Assembly: GCA_014132615.1 (NCBI GenBank)
Contig: BMAH01000012.1
Span: 1-64,000, forward strand
DNA length: 64,000 nt
From: Gammaproteobacteria bacterium
GTDB taxonomy: Bacteria; Pseudomonadota; Gammaproteobacteria; DSM-16500
Reading direction: 5' to 3'
Below are positions 18,228 to 27,311 of the stretch, piece by piece. Position 1 is the stretch's first letter. Every line of letters begins with the position of its first letter. The position numbers were made by a program, and so were the translations under genes. The notes below the pieces were generated by a model. The model saw only the letters and a program-made list of their open reading frames with translations, was not told the origin of the DNA and ran no database searches.

Positions 18228-19037
18228 ATGAATGCAGTAATAAGTGAAACAAATTTAGAAGCGTCTCGCCTTTTATCGACTGATTATGATGCCTATTTAA
18301 ATTATAAAGGTGCGACCCGTTCTTACCTCTATTTGGAAGAGCAACTTATTTTAAATCAAATTCAAACTATTCCTGAAACACAGAGGCAAGTGGCCTTAGA
18401 TTTGGGTTGTGGCACAGGGCGTGCCACCCAAATACTAAGTCACCATTTTTCGGAAACTATTGCCGTGGACATTTCATCTGAAATGTTAATACTTGCTAAG
18501 GAGAAAAGGTATGTTAATAGAACCCATTTTATACAATATAATTTTAATCATCCTATCGATAGTTTAATTGCGGCAGAAAAAAATTATGATTTAATTTGCG
18601 CGTCATTTGGTGTTGGCAGCTGTATCGAAAAATTAACTGATTTTTTAGATATACTACTACCTAAAATCAATGCACATACGCCCATTATCTTATCTCTGTA
18701 CAATAAAAACTATCATCCTATTCATACAACACAGCAATATTTCCCATTTGCATCCTTGCTTGATACAAAAGAAAATGCCGTTTGGATTAACCATGAAGAA
18801 AAACAGGTAAAAATTACTATTCAGACTTACAATGTTGATGAGTTACGTCATTTACTGAGCCGTTATCAATTTTCTTATCAACAATATTATTTTTTACCCA
18901 CGCTTTCAGGATTAATCCAAAGTGATTTATTAAGCGATAATGTATTTTGGGAAAAAGTAGTCAGTATTGATAAGACATTACTTAGCTACAATAATACGGT
19001 TTCTGCCCCCTACATTTTATTAATTCTAAAAAGGTAA
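18228..19037 (+). CDS. Class I SAM-dependent methyltransferase
   Basis: A 269-aa Rossmann-fold methyltransferase. Motif I is ALDLGCGTGRATQIL (about residues 56-70), followed by an acidic AVDIS at the end of strand 2 and ICASFGVGSCIEKL at motif IV/post-IV. The C-terminal third is less typical and may bind the substrate. It starts 2 bp after the POT stop and ends 3 bp before ybaK, so it belongs to that operon. The substrate is unknown. Confidence 0.8.
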   Translation: MNAVISETNLEASRLLSTDYDAYLNYKGATRSYLYLEEQLILNQIQTIPETQRQVALDLGCGTGRATQILSHHFSETIAVDISSEMLILAKEKRYVNRTHFIQYNFNHPIDSLIAAEKNYDLICASFGVGSCIEKLTDFLDILLPKINAHTPIILSLYNKNYHPIHTTQQYFPFASLLDTKENAVWINHEEKQVKITIQTYNVDELRHLLSRYQFSYQQYYFLPTLSGLIQSDLLSDNVFWEKVVSIDKTLLSYNNTVSAPYILLILKR

Positions 19038-19040
19038 ATC

Positions 19041-19547
19041 ATGGCTTTCATTGATGCTAATTTAGCGAGAGTGAAATTGTATTTAACTCAGCATCATATT
19101 CCTTTCGAAGTCATTGAGCATAGTGAAGTGAAAACTATGCAAGATGTGATTAAGGTGCTAGATGCAAATCCTGCTGCGATGATAAAAGCAGCCTTGGTAA
19201 AAATTAAAAGTGCTATACCTCACTTTGCTCTGTTAGGTATTCCAGCATTGAGCAAAGTGAATTTCCATGTGCTCGCTGCTACACTTTCTGTCGGTAAAAA
19301 TAAGTTAGTTTTTGCAAATCAAACAGAATTGCTGCGAATAACAGGATTTAATCCAGGCGCCCTCCCTCCTTTCTCATTACAACGATCATTACCTTTTTTT
19401 ATAGACAGTTCTATAAATGAACATGAGTATATTTTTTGCGGTGCAGGCACACATTTTCATACCTTAAAAATAAAGTTTGTTGATTTTATTAAACTACCTG
19501 GATACCAAAATTTAGCCGCTGAAAAAAAAGATGTAATAACTCAATAG
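19041..19547 (+). CDS. YbaK/EbsC-family aminoacyl-tRNA deacylase
   Basis: A 168-aa editing-domain protein. It has the family opening (LTQHHIPFEVIEHSEVKTMQDV), the central MIKAALVKI with the conserved catalytic-type Lys, NKLVFANQTEL, and GFNPGALPPFSL, which corresponds to the G.pG.v.P loop. Such proteins clear mischarged tRNAs such as Cys- or Ala-tRNAPro. It closes the dioxygenase-POT-methyltransferase operon. Confidence 0.8.
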   Translation: MAFIDANLARVKLYLTQHHIPFEVIEHSEVKTMQDVIKVLDANPAAMIKAALVKIKSAIPHFALLGIPALSKVNFHVLAATLSVGKNKLVFANQTELLRITGFNPGALPPFSLQRSLPFFIDSSINEHEYIFCGAGTHFHTLKIKFVDFIKLPGYQNLAAEKKDVITQ

Positions 19548-19624
19548 CTAATAATTGTTTTCGCGGCTCCTCTCTTTTTTTGAGGTAAAATTGACTTATA
19601 AAAAAGAGAAAAGGGAGTGTTATC

Positions 19625-20176
19625 ATGCGAGGAACGTATATTGCGTTAGCGTGTGCTATTTCATTTCTACTAAGTTCATGTGCTTATCACAGCGCTTATA
19701 ATCAACAAACCATAAGCACTGATGAGCCTCAGTACGAACCAGCCCCACCACCTGATTATTCCACTCGTTTGCCTGGCCACATTGCTACCCACGAAAAGGT
19801 CATTGTCATAGACCCTTCTGTGCATGCTTGGGGTGCATATAATGCAAACGGTGATTTAATTCGCTCGGGACTCGCGACAGCAGGTAATAGCTGGTGTCCA
19901 GATATTAAACGGTCCTGCAGAACAAGAGTGGGTACATTTAGAATACAATCGTTAGGCAGCTTTGATTGTAAGTCAACTCTATATCCATTACCTCGCGGCG
20001 GTGCCCCTATGCCTTATTGCATGTTCTTTAATGGCAATCAAGGTTTACATGGTTCCTATAATGTTGTAGAAGGAAATGTTAGCCATGGCTGCGTAAGGGT
20101 ATCAGTCTCAGATGCTGAGTGGATACGCCACGATTTTGCAACTGTTGGCACAAAAATCATTGTTAGACCCTATTAA
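19625..20176 (+). CDS. YkuD L,D-transpeptidase-like lipoprotein, copy 1
   Basis: A 183-aa lipoprotein with lipobox LLSSC (Cys19) and a C-terminal YkuD domain ending in SHGCVRVS, with His154 and Cys156 as the predicted catalytic pair. The preceding strand GTFRIQS and HG(S) loop are also present. YkuD enzymes make 3-3 peptidoglycan crosslinks or attach lipoproteins to peptidoglycan. AAGGGAG precedes the ATG. A close paralog lies at 23031 with the same MPYCMFF..GnqgLHGS segment. Confidence 0.85.
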   Translation: MRGTYIALACAISFLLSSCAYHSAYNQQTISTDEPQYEPAPPPDYSTRLPGHIATHEKVIVIDPSVHAWGAYNANGDLIRSGLATAGNSWCPDIKRSCRTRVGTFRIQSLGSFDCKSTLYPLPRGGAPMPYCMFFNGNQGLHGSYNVVEGNVSHGCVRVSVSDAEWIRHDFATVGTKIIVRPY

Positions 20177-20191
20177 TAAGTGATTAAAAAA

Positions 20192-20980
20192 ATGGCTATG
20201 GTAAATATTAATGGGGCTGATTTTTACTACGAGTTGCATGGCTCGGGTCAGCCTTTAGTTTTAATAGCAGGCTATACTTGTGACCACACCTATTGGTTGC
20301 CAGTATTAGACTATCTTAGTAAACATTACCAAATTTTAGTTTTTGATAATCGTGCCGTTGGCCGAACAAAAGATGATGGTAGTCCATTATCAATAGAGCT
20401 TTTGGCTGATGACGTTTATGCATTATGCCGTCATTTCCATTTAGAAAAACCACATATTGTTGGACAATCCATGGGCGGTGCGATAGCCCAAACATTCGCA
20501 GCAAATTATTCGGATAATATCAATAAATTAGTTATCTTAACTTCAGCTGCCAAATGGCGAAAAGCGGTGGAAGTCGCTTTCCGTTCATTATTATTAATGC
20601 GTAAACAAGGTATAGATTTTGATTTAATTTTTGAAGCTTCCGTGCCTTGGATATATGGGCAAGAATTTCTACAAAATAAACGTAATTTAGAAATAATAAA
20701 ACGTGTTTATTTAGAAAATCCCTATCCTCAATCGATTGAGGACCAAGAAAGGCAATTTAATCTCATCAATCAATTTGATGGTATTTCTCAATTAGCTGCT
20801 ATTCAAGCACCCACTTTAGTGGTAGGCGGTATACAAGATTTAATTTCTTTACCTAATGATTCGCAGTTTTTAGCAGATAATATAAAAAGAGCAGATTTAC
20901 TAGAATTAGATTGTGCACACGGCATAGTATTAGAAGTGCCAAAACTAATAGCAAAATCTTTACATGAATTTTTAAATTAA
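20192..20980 (+). CDS. Alpha/beta hydrolase
   Basis: A 262-aa alpha/beta-hydrolase fold protein. The oxyanion region is LVLIAGYTCDHTYW, the nucleophile elbow VGQSMGGAIAQ (Ser at about residue 94), with the acid in PTLVVGGIQDLISLP and His in CAHGIVLEVP. An in-frame GTG at 20180 could add four residues; ATG 20192 is the first ATG. It follows the YkuD gene closely and precedes recQ by 17 bp. The substrate is not evident. Confidence 0.8.
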   Translation: MAMVNINGADFYYELHGSGQPLVLIAGYTCDHTYWLPVLDYLSKHYQILVFDNRAVGRTKDDGSPLSIELLADDVYALCRHFHLEKPHIVGQSMGGAIAQTFAANYSDNINKLVILTSAAKWRKAVEVAFRSLLLMRKQGIDFDLIFEASVPWIYGQEFLQNKRNLEIIKRVYLENPYPQSIEDQERQFNLINQFDGISQLAAIQAPTLVVGGIQDLISLPNDSQFLADNIKRADLLELDCAHGIVLEVPKLIAKSLHEFLN

Positions 20981-20997
20981 ATTAAAGGAAAGCGTGG

Positions 20998-22809
20998 ATG
21001 AATGCCATGTATGATGTATTGCGAACAATATTTGGTTATGATGAATTTCGTGGACATCAACACGACATCGTTTCGCATCTCATACAGGGTCAAGATGCGT
21101 TTGTTTTAATGCCAACCGGCGCTGGTAAATCGTTGTGTTATCAAATTCCCAGTTTAGTGAGAAAAGGTGTAGGTGTCGTTATTTCTCCACTCATTGCCCT
21201 TATGCAGGATCAAGTAGATGCCTTATTACAATTAGGTGTTAAAGCGGGATTACTTAATTCCACCTTGTCCGCAAATGAAGTGAATAAAATTGAAAATAGA
21301 GTGTTACAAGGCGATATAGATATTTTATATATTTCGCCTGAACGGCTATTAATGCCACGTTGTCTAGATTTATTAACGCATACAGAAATTGCTTTATTTG
21401 CCATTGATGAAGCACATTGCGTTTCACAATGGGGTCATGATTTTAGACCCGAGTATATGCAGTTATCCATTTTAAAATCTCAATTTCCTCATATACCATG
21501 CATAGCATTAACAGCTACCGCTGATGAGCCTACTAGGCGTGATATCATTTCTCAATTGGGATTGGCAAATGCAAAACAATTTGTATCTAGTTTTGATAGA
21601 CCTAATATTCAATATTGCGTAGTAGAAAAAAATAATCCTCGTGAGCAATTACATCATTTCTTAACAACAGAATATCCTCAAGAGGCAGGAATAGTATATT
21701 GTTTATCTAGAAAAAAAGTGGAAGAAACGGCTACGTGGTTACAAGAAAAAGGTTGGGATGCATTACCTTATCATGCAGGCTTAAGCAATCAATTAAGATT
21801 AAAGCATCAGCAACATTTCATACGCGAAGAGGCTAGTATCATTGTTGCAACGATTGCGTTTGGCATGGGCATAGATAAATCCAACGTGCGTTTTGTTGCA
21901 CATTTGGATTTGCCAAAAAGCTTAGAAAATTATTATCAAGAAACAGGTAGAGCAGGACGCGATGGAATGCCTGCAAAGGCATGGTTATCTTACGGTTTGA
22001 GCGATTTAATTACTCTGCAGCAAATGCTTTCAAATTCACAAGCAGATGAAAAGCATAAACGTATTGAAAGACGAAAGTTAGAAGCGGTATTAGGATTTTG
22101 CGAAACAACCCTATGTCGTAGGGAAGTGTTATTAAACTATTTTGGCGAAACTTATCAAGGTCCTTGTGGCTATTGTGATAATTGTTTGCAACCGGTTACT
22201 ACTTGGGATGGAAAGATTGCAGCGCAAATGGCTTTGTCCTGTATTTACCGCACAGGCCAACGTTTCGGTGTAAAACATTTAATTGATGTATTAATCGGAA
22301 AAGTCACTCCACAAGTTGAGCGTTTTAAACATCAACATGTTTCAACATTTGGTATAGGTAAAGATTACACGGCGCAACAATGGAGTAGCATTTACAGGCA
22401 ATTAGTTGCCGCTAATTTAATTACTATTGATATCAGTGGTTTTGGTAGTTTGCGTTTAACAGAAAAAAGTTTACCTATATTACGCGGTGAGCAAACCATT
22501 GCATTACGTAAAGAAACACCAAAAACTAAAAAGACAAAAAATAAACGTGAAAAAGGAAATGCGAGTACCCCAACGGATAAGCTGTGGGCTGCATTAAAAG
22601 CAAAACGTCTAGCTTTAGCAAAAGACCAAGGTGTACCACCTTATGTTATTTTTCATGACAGTACTTTGGCTGAGATGCATGCCAAAAAACCAAAAACGTT
22701 GGATGAATTTGCAGAAATATCTGGTGTAGGTGAGAGTAAATTACAACGTTATGGGCGTGAATTTATAGAATTAATTTGTCAGCAGCAAGCTGAATTAAAT
22801 TTTGCCTAA
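20998..22809 (+). CDS. recQ: ATP-dependent DNA helicase RecQ
   Basis: A 603-aa 3'-5' helicase of full family length. Helicase core: [14 protein letters not shown] (Walker A, about residues 38-51), [19 protein letters not shown] (DEAH box), [13 protein letters not shown] and [11 protein letters not shown] (motifs V and VI). The RQC zinc cluster is [17 protein letters not shown]...CGYCDNC (about 369-398). An HRDC domain occupies about residues 520-600. A Lys/Thr-rich linker joins RQC and HRDC. RecQ unwinds forks and recombination intermediates. Confidence 0.95.
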   Translation: MNAMYDVLRTIFGYDEFRGHQHDIVSHLIQGQDAFVLMPTGAGKSLCYQIPSLVRKGVGVVISPLIALMQDQVDALLQLGVKAGLLNSTLSANEVNKIENRVLQGDIDILYISPERLLMPRCLDLLTHTEIALFAIDEAHCVSQWGHDFRPEYMQLSILKSQFPHIPCIALTATADEPTRRDIISQLGLANAKQFVSSFDRPNIQYCVVEKNNPREQLHHFLTTEYPQEAGIVYCLSRKKVEETATWLQEKGWDALPYHAGLSNQLRLKHQQHFIREEASIIVATIAFGMGIDKSNVRFVAHLDLPKSLENYYQETGRAGRDGMPAKAWLSYGLSDLITLQQMLSNSQADEKHKRIERRKLEAVLGFCETTLCRREVLLNYFGETYQGPCGYCDNCLQPVTTWDGKIAAQMALSCIYRTGQRFGVKHLIDVLIGKVTPQVERFKHQHVSTFGIGKDYTAQQWSSIYRQLVAANLITIDISGFGSLRLTEKSLPILRGEQTIALRKETPKTKKTKNKREKGNASTPTDKLWAALKAKRLALAKDQGVPPYVIFHDSTLAEMHAKKPKTLDEFAEISGVGESKLQRYGREFIELICQQQAELNFA

Positions 22810-23030
22810 TGTCATTTTGAGATACAAAATTAGCCAAATTGTGCTTTAAAATTTACATAGCTAACAATAGTTGTGAAATCAGTAAATTAGGCTGATTTAG
22901 CAAAAATTTGAGCTATTTCCCGCATTTTGTTACCCCTTTTTTAAAACAATAGGTTGCCTCTCATTTTCTTGATTTTAAAAATTTGACGTTAAAATAAAGG
23001 TGAGGAAAAAAATAAAAAAGGAGTGACGTT

Positions 23031-23597
23031 ATGCATGGACGACATTTTAAACCACTAATCGCTGGATTAATTATTTTTCCCATGTTGATAACAGGTTGCG
23101 CTACCACAACAGCAACACAAAGTGGTCCGCGCAGCGCAAGTAGTCCTGGTTATACGGAAGCAGAGTATGCTACCCGTTTGCCGCAAAATATTAGTATGGG
23201 TAAAGAGAAAGTAATCTTAGTCGATCCAAAACATTACGCTTGGGGCGCCTACGAACCTGATGGCAAATTGGTAAAAGCAGGTATTGCAACAGCAGGCGGC
23301 GACACATGCGAAGATGAAGTAGGTCCATGTCATACATCAACTGGTACCTTTAGAATTCAATCTATGCAAGGTGAAGAATGCTATTCTAAAAAATATCCAA
23401 AACCTGAAGGTGGTGGTCTTATGCCATATTGCATGTTTTTCCATGGCGGCCAAGCCTTACACGGTTCACCAGATTACATAGTCGTGGAAAATAATATAAG
23501 CCATGGTTGTGTACGTATGCGTATTGCAGATGCTGAGTGGTTGTATTCAAATTTTGCGAGAGTAGGAACGAAAGTAGTTGTATTACCTTATAACTAA
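23031..23597 (+). CDS. YkuD L,D-transpeptidase-like lipoprotein, copy 2
   Basis: A 188-aa paralog of the gene at 19625 with lipobox LITGC (Cys23) and catalytic His158/Cys160 in SHGCVRMR. The pair shares long stretches (YATRLPQNI.., HAWGAY/HYAWGAY, GTFRIQS, LMPYCMFF). AAAAAGGAG precedes the ATG, and a TTGACG hexamer lies at 22983-22988. The 220 bp upstream holds no other gene. Confidence 0.85.
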   Translation: MHGRHFKPLIAGLIIFPMLITGCATTTATQSGPRSASSPGYTEAEYATRLPQNISMGKEKVILVDPKHYAWGAYEPDGKLVKAGIATAGGDTCEDEVGPCHTSTGTFRIQSMQGEECYSKKYPKPEGGGLMPYCMFFHGGQALHGSPDYIVVENNISHGCVRMRIADAEWLYSNFARVGTKVVVLPYN

Positions 23598-23637
23598 AGG
23601 TGGGCAAGCTTAACGTCACTCATTTTTAAAAGAGATA

Positions 23638-24627
23638 ATGATGATTAATGCATCGCGGTTTCAAGATAAAGTGATATTTATCACTGGTGGAACAAGTGGT
23701 ATAGGTCTTGCAACTGCGGTGGATTTTGTTTTAAACGGTGCTGCACATGTCATTGTATGTGGTAGAAGAGAATCTAAGTGGCAAGAAGCGCAATCCTATA
23801 TTAATGAAAGAATCCCTGATGATCGCAAGCAAGTGATTGAATATTGGCCTTGCGATGTGCGTGTTGAAGAAGAAGTAAAGAATACGATTAAAAAAATATT
23901 TGATCGCTACGGCCGATTAGACGTGTGTTTTAATAATGCAGGCGTCCAGCCTGGTGTGATTAGTGGTGAAAATAGCGGGTTTATAGGTGATATTCAATTT
24001 GAGTCTTTTATAGCGGATGATGGTTCAATTATTTTTAAGTTACCGCCACCACAACCAACTACCCCCGATGCTTTTCATGTAAAACGTCAACCTTCACAAA
24101 CAACAGCTGCTTCGCCTTTTTGTGAATCTGAGATTGCTACCAGTTGTATTGGCATGTCTTATTGTTTGAAATGGGAATCATATTATCTATTTGAACGTCA
24201 ACCTAAAAACTTACCAGCTTCTATCATCAACACAGCCAGCCGTAATGGCATTTTACCCGATGCACATAGACCGCTTTATGCAGCGAGTAAAGCTTATATT
24301 TTAGCTATAACTAAAAGCGTAGCTAACCAACTTGCACAAAAATGTGTGCTTTTGCAAAGGCAAATGGTGCGCGTTAATGCAATTAGTCCTGGGCCTGTTG
24401 ATACACCGTTAGAATTTGCAGCTTTTAATGCAGATCCGAATAATAAAGATCAGTATAAAGCTTATGTGGCAGCGGCCATTTTAGGTGTGCCCATGCAAAG
24501 AACTGCTCAACCAGAAGAAATTTCTCCTAGCGTATTATTTTTGGCAGATACAGATACGTCTTCTTATGTGACTGGTGCAAATATCAGTGTAGACGGCGGC
24601 CACACAGGCTCACCGTTGCTTAGGTAA
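23638..24627 (+). CDS. SDR-family oxidoreductase with a long insertion
   Basis: A 329-aa short-chain dehydrogenase. NAD(P) binding: FITGGTSGIGLATA (about residues 13-26); NNAGVQPG at the end of strand 4; catalytic NTASRNG (Ser) and YAASKAY (Tyr-x-x-x-Lys) at about 197-222; ISPGPVDTPLEF and a C-terminal ..GANISVDGG. Between NNAG and the Ser strand there are about 70 extra residues, rich in Pro/Ser with four Cys, not seen in the classical 250-aa SDRs. Two adjacent ATGs could start it. The stop lies 3 bp from the convergent fadL stop. Confidence 0.8.
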   Translation: MMINASRFQDKVIFITGGTSGIGLATAVDFVLNGAAHVIVCGRRESKWQEAQSYINERIPDDRKQVIEYWPCDVRVEEEVKNTIKKIFDRYGRLDVCFNNAGVQPGVISGENSGFIGDIQFESFIADDGSIIFKLPPPQPTTPDAFHVKRQPSQTTAASPFCESEIATSCIGMSYCLKWESYYLFERQPKNLPASIINTASRNGILPDAHRPLYAASKAYILAITKSVANQLAQKCVLLQRQMVRVNAISPGPVDTPLEFAAFNADPNNKDQYKAYVAAAILGVPMQRTAQPEEISPSVLFLADTDTSSYVTGANISVDGGHTGSPLLR

Positions 24628-24630
24628 TTG

Positions 24631-25842
24631 CTAGCATTTTACATTTAAACTAGCTTGGAAAAAGTTGGAATAATTTCTTGAATAAGAGCCGGATAAAATA
24701 CCTACCCTAGAACTATTTGTGATAGGGGCATTACCCATATTCATATATTCATAAGATAAGCCCAATGTCGTTGCTTTAGTAGCAATATACTCAAGGCCGG
24801 CACCAAGGCGAATTTGCCTATCCATAGGTAAATTAGGTGTACGGTGTGAACGCGAGGTGGGTGAGGAATCAAAAGAAATACCCGCTTGTAGTAAAACTGG
24901 CGAAGGTAAATGATATTGACCTGCTAACCCTATACGATAAGTATCATGCCAGTTTTCAGGGGTAACTGCAGAGAACCCATCAATTGTAACAACGGCATTA
25001 CGCATGGTTGACCAGTGTGCCCAACCTATTTCACCCAACAAGGAAAATTGCGGAGTAATTTTTTGGCTGATGCTTGCAATCATATTGGCAGGCATGACTA
25101 ATTTAGTTTGCACAGAAGGTGTATTGCTAATATTTAAAAAATTAACGTTGCCATGTAAATGATGCACAATTTGCGAACGATAAGTAACACCTAATTGAGT
25201 CGTTTCCCGCGGAGTTAAAAATATCCCTAGATTAAATCCTGGCGACACATCACTTGCACTAATACTTGCTTGTCCATCTATCGTTGAAGTTAAAGGTAAA
25301 GCGACGGTTTGATATAAGCTTGCGTATTCTAAACTTACACCAGCGCCTAATGACAACCATTCATTTACTTGATAAGCGATAGCAGGGTTAACATTAATAG
25401 TGAGCAATGCCATTTGCTGAACAATGTAACGACCTACCCAATGATTATTATAAAAAAGTGCACCTGCATAAGGTGACGCGACACCAAAACCCATTTTTAA
25501 ACGCGGCGAATAGTTATAAACAAAATATCCACCTACGCCTGGTACTAACATGCCGGCATTGCCGCCATTGTTACCTAAAATAGTATTAATAGAATTTGCA
25601 GAAAAGTTTGCATAAGGCAAAACTATTTCTGAACCTAACATAATTTCGGTAGCAGGAAGTGCATTCATGCCTGCGGGGTTAAAATAAACCGTAGATGCAT
25701 CGCTTGCAACCGCTGCTTGACCTACACCGGCAGTTGCAACAATAGGCGTGCCTAACTCATAAAGTTGAAATGCAGCTGCATAGGAAAGTTGAGACAAAAA
25801 TAATGAGGCCAACAATAAAGATGAGCGATTAAGTTTCATCAT
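24631..25842 (-). CDS. FadL/OMPP1/TodX-family outer-membrane transporter
   Basis: A 403-aa 14-strand-barrel-type protein for hydrophobic substrates such as long-chain fatty acids. A signal peptide (SSLLLASLFLSQLSYAAA) leads into the family N-terminus AFQLYELGTPIVATAGVGQAAVASDASTVYFNPAGM, where the NPAGM/hatch region is diagnostic. The frame is open 32 codons further upstream, but the AAGGA site fits the paired ATGs at 25842/25839. The protein ends NVKC instead of the usual aromatic residue. Confidence 0.88.
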   Translation of the reverse strand: MMKLNRSSLLLASLFLSQLSYAAAFQLYELGTPIVATAGVGQAAVASDASTVYFNPAGMNALPATEIMLGSEIVLPYANFSANSINTILGNNGGNAGMLVPGVGGYFVYNYSPRLKMGFGVASPYAGALFYNNHWVGRYIVQQMALLTINVNPAIAYQVNEWLSLGAGVSLEYASLYQTVALPLTSTIDGQASISASDVSPGFNLGIFLTPRETTQLGVTYRSQIVHHLHGNVNFLNISNTPSVQTKLVMPANMIASISQKITPQFSLLGEIGWAHWSTMRNAVVTIDGFSAVTPENWHDTYRIGLAGQYHLPSPVLLQAGISFDSSPTSRSHRTPNLPMDRQIRLGAGLEYIATKATTLGLSYEYMNMGNAPITNSSRVGILSGSYSRNYSNFFQASLNVKC

Positions 25843-25977
25843 GTATTCCTTTACAAACAGATGAGAATTTAAGTGGAATGACAAGATACTGATACTCGCC
25901 ATAAATGTAAAGAAGATGCATGATTTTAAACCAGCCACTCATTGGCAGACATTTTAACAATAAGCAGTAATTTATTA

Positions 25978-26006
25978 TTGAATTTCGATAAATTATTCCA
26001 TAATAT
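25978..26006 (+). promoter_or_regulatory. Promoter of the DUF2975 operon
   Basis: TTGAAT (25978-25983), a 17-bp spacer, and TAATAT (26001-26006), 36 bp ahead of ATG 26042. Confidence 0.5.
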
Positions 26007-26018
26007 ATACCGATATTA
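26001..26018. promoter_or_regulatory. Inverted repeat overlapping the -10, candidate XRE operator
   Basis: TAATAT-ATACCG-ATATTA: two perfect 6-bp half sites, 12 bp centre to centre, covering the -10 of the promoter above. The small XRE regulator encoded in the same unit is the natural candidate to bind it. Confidence 0.4.
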
Positions 26019-26041
26019 ATTTTAAGTATGACAGGGCATCT

Positions 26042-26578
26042 ATGAAAAAAATTCAAAAAATTAGCCGTCTTTTACAAAATATTATTACAGTATTCATGAT
26101 CTTCTTACCGCTTTTTGCAATGGTGCTTTGGTTTTATGCGCCCATTCCAAACCCTTTCGGTATCAGCACACGTTTCTTTCCATCTGCATTCGATATAGTC
26201 AATCCAATTAGTATAAGTAAACGCTTTTTAGGTTTCATTGTTAGTTTAATACCACTTGGTATTGAAATGTTTTTACTTTATTGCTTAGTGAAATTATTTA
26301 ATTTGTTTGAAAGAGGAAAGATATTTACTTTGCAAAATGTAAAATACATTCGTTGTATTGGTATTTCTATGTTATTAGGTGAGATGATAAAGCCCTTTTA
26401 CGAGGCTATCACCACTTTTATCATGCATTATGATAATCCAAAAGGTCATTTAGCATTATCGATTGGTTTTGATGGTAATGAAATTAATTATATTTTAACA
26501 AGCGTTATTGTTTTACTCATTTCTTGGGTAATGGAGGAGGCGTGCAAATTACAAGAAGAACAAGCATTAACTATTTAA
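26042..26578 (+). CDS. DUF2975-family membrane protein
   Basis: A 178-aa protein with four membrane helices (about residues 12-32, 62-84, 106-125 and 150-168) in the layout of DUF2975. Such proteins are usually encoded next to a small YozG-type HTH regulator, as here (13 bp downstream), and the pair probably acts as a membrane-linked regulatory unit. Its ligand and mechanism are unknown. Confidence 0.7.
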   Translation: MKKIQKISRLLQNIITVFMIFLPLFAMVLWFYAPIPNPFGISTRFFPSAFDIVNPISISKRFLGFIVSLIPLGIEMFLLYCLVKLFNLFERGKIFTLQNVKYIRCIGISMLLGEMIKPFYEAITTFIMHYDNPKGHLALSIGFDGNEINYILTSVIVLLISWVMEEACKLQEEQALTI

Positions 26579-26591
26579 GTATAGGAAAGCG

Positions 26592-26801
26592 ATGGGAATT
26601 ATTATTAATTTAGATGTGATGTTAGCAAAAAGAAAGGTGCGTTCTAAAGAATTAGCAGAAGTGATAGGTATTACAGAACAAAATCTTTCAATTTTAAAGA
26701 CAGGCAAAGCAAAGGCACTGCGCCTAGCGACATTAGAAGCAATTTGTCGATATTTGCAATGCCAACCTGGCGATATTTTAGAGTTTGTTGATGAAGAATA
26801 A
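26592..26801 (+). CDS. XRE/Cro-type HTH regulator (YozG-like)
   Basis: A 69-aa single-domain regulator: LAEVIGITEQNLSILKTGKAKALRLATLEAICRYLQCQPGDILEF is a complete five-helix Cro/CI HTH of the YozG type. It follows the DUF2975 gene by 13 bp, the usual gene pair. It overlaps the open frame of the next gene but not its likely start. Confidence 0.85.
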   Translation: MGIIINLDVMLAKRKVRSKELAEVIGITEQNLSILKTGKAKALRLATLEAICRYLQCQPGDILEFVDEE

Positions 26802-26820
26802 ATTTAAAATGGAGAAAAAT

Positions 26821-27249
26821 ATGTTAACAAAAAAAGTAAAATTAATCCTTTCAACTTCTATTTTAGCAGCTTCTTTATCTGCTTACGCAGCTCAAGAGCA
26901 AGTAGCATGTCCCTCTGTGGATTTGATTAAACAGTCTTGGGAAAAACTAGATACTGTTTCGAAATTAAGTCCTAATAAATTTGCAGTATGGAGCATAGAT
27001 AACATTAAAGACGGAGGCTATGCTTGGCATATTACTACCTATGCAAATGCAAGTGACATGAATGAGGCGCTAAAAGTAGGGCAAGACAATGTTAAAAATG
27101 TGACAGGCGTAAATAATCATAATGCGTCTGATTTACAAGATGTTTATCTATGTACCTATGTAAGCCAACAAGAACCTATGGGCGTTGCTGCAATTTCATT
27201 TAAAATCGAAAGCCAACGATTTAAGTTTGCTTCGTTTAATTTTAAATAG
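26821..27249 (+). CDS. Small secreted protein, unknown
   Basis: A 142-aa protein with a signal peptide (LILSTSILAASLSAYA) and a mature domain of about 120 residues with two Cys (CPSVDLIKQSW near the N-terminus, YLCTYVS near the C-terminus), which may form a disulfide. The layout resembles the small secreted DUF4949-type proteins of Legionella, but I cannot confirm this. ATG 26821 has GGAG 6 nt upstream; ATG 26785 would put a basic tail before the signal peptide. It is the third gene of the DUF2975/XRE unit. Confidence 0.6.
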   Translation: MLTKKVKLILSTSILAASLSAYAAQEQVACPSVDLIKQSWEKLDTVSKLSPNKFAVWSIDNIKDGGYAWHITTYANASDMNEALKVGQDNVKNVTGVNNHNASDLQDVYLCTYVSQQEPMGVAAISFKIESQRFKFASFNFK

Positions 27250-27267
27250 TTTGCATCAAACAGGAGA

Positions 27268-27298
27268 AGTAACCCTAATTAACTTTATTAGGGTTACT
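27268..27298. terminator. Hairpin between convergent genes
   Basis: AGTAACCCTAAT-TAACTTT-ATTAGGGTTACT, a perfect 12-bp stem with a 7-nt loop midway between the secreted-protein gene and the convergent porin gene; probably terminates both. Confidence 0.65.
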
Positions 27299-27311
27299 CT
27301 AAAATTTATCA

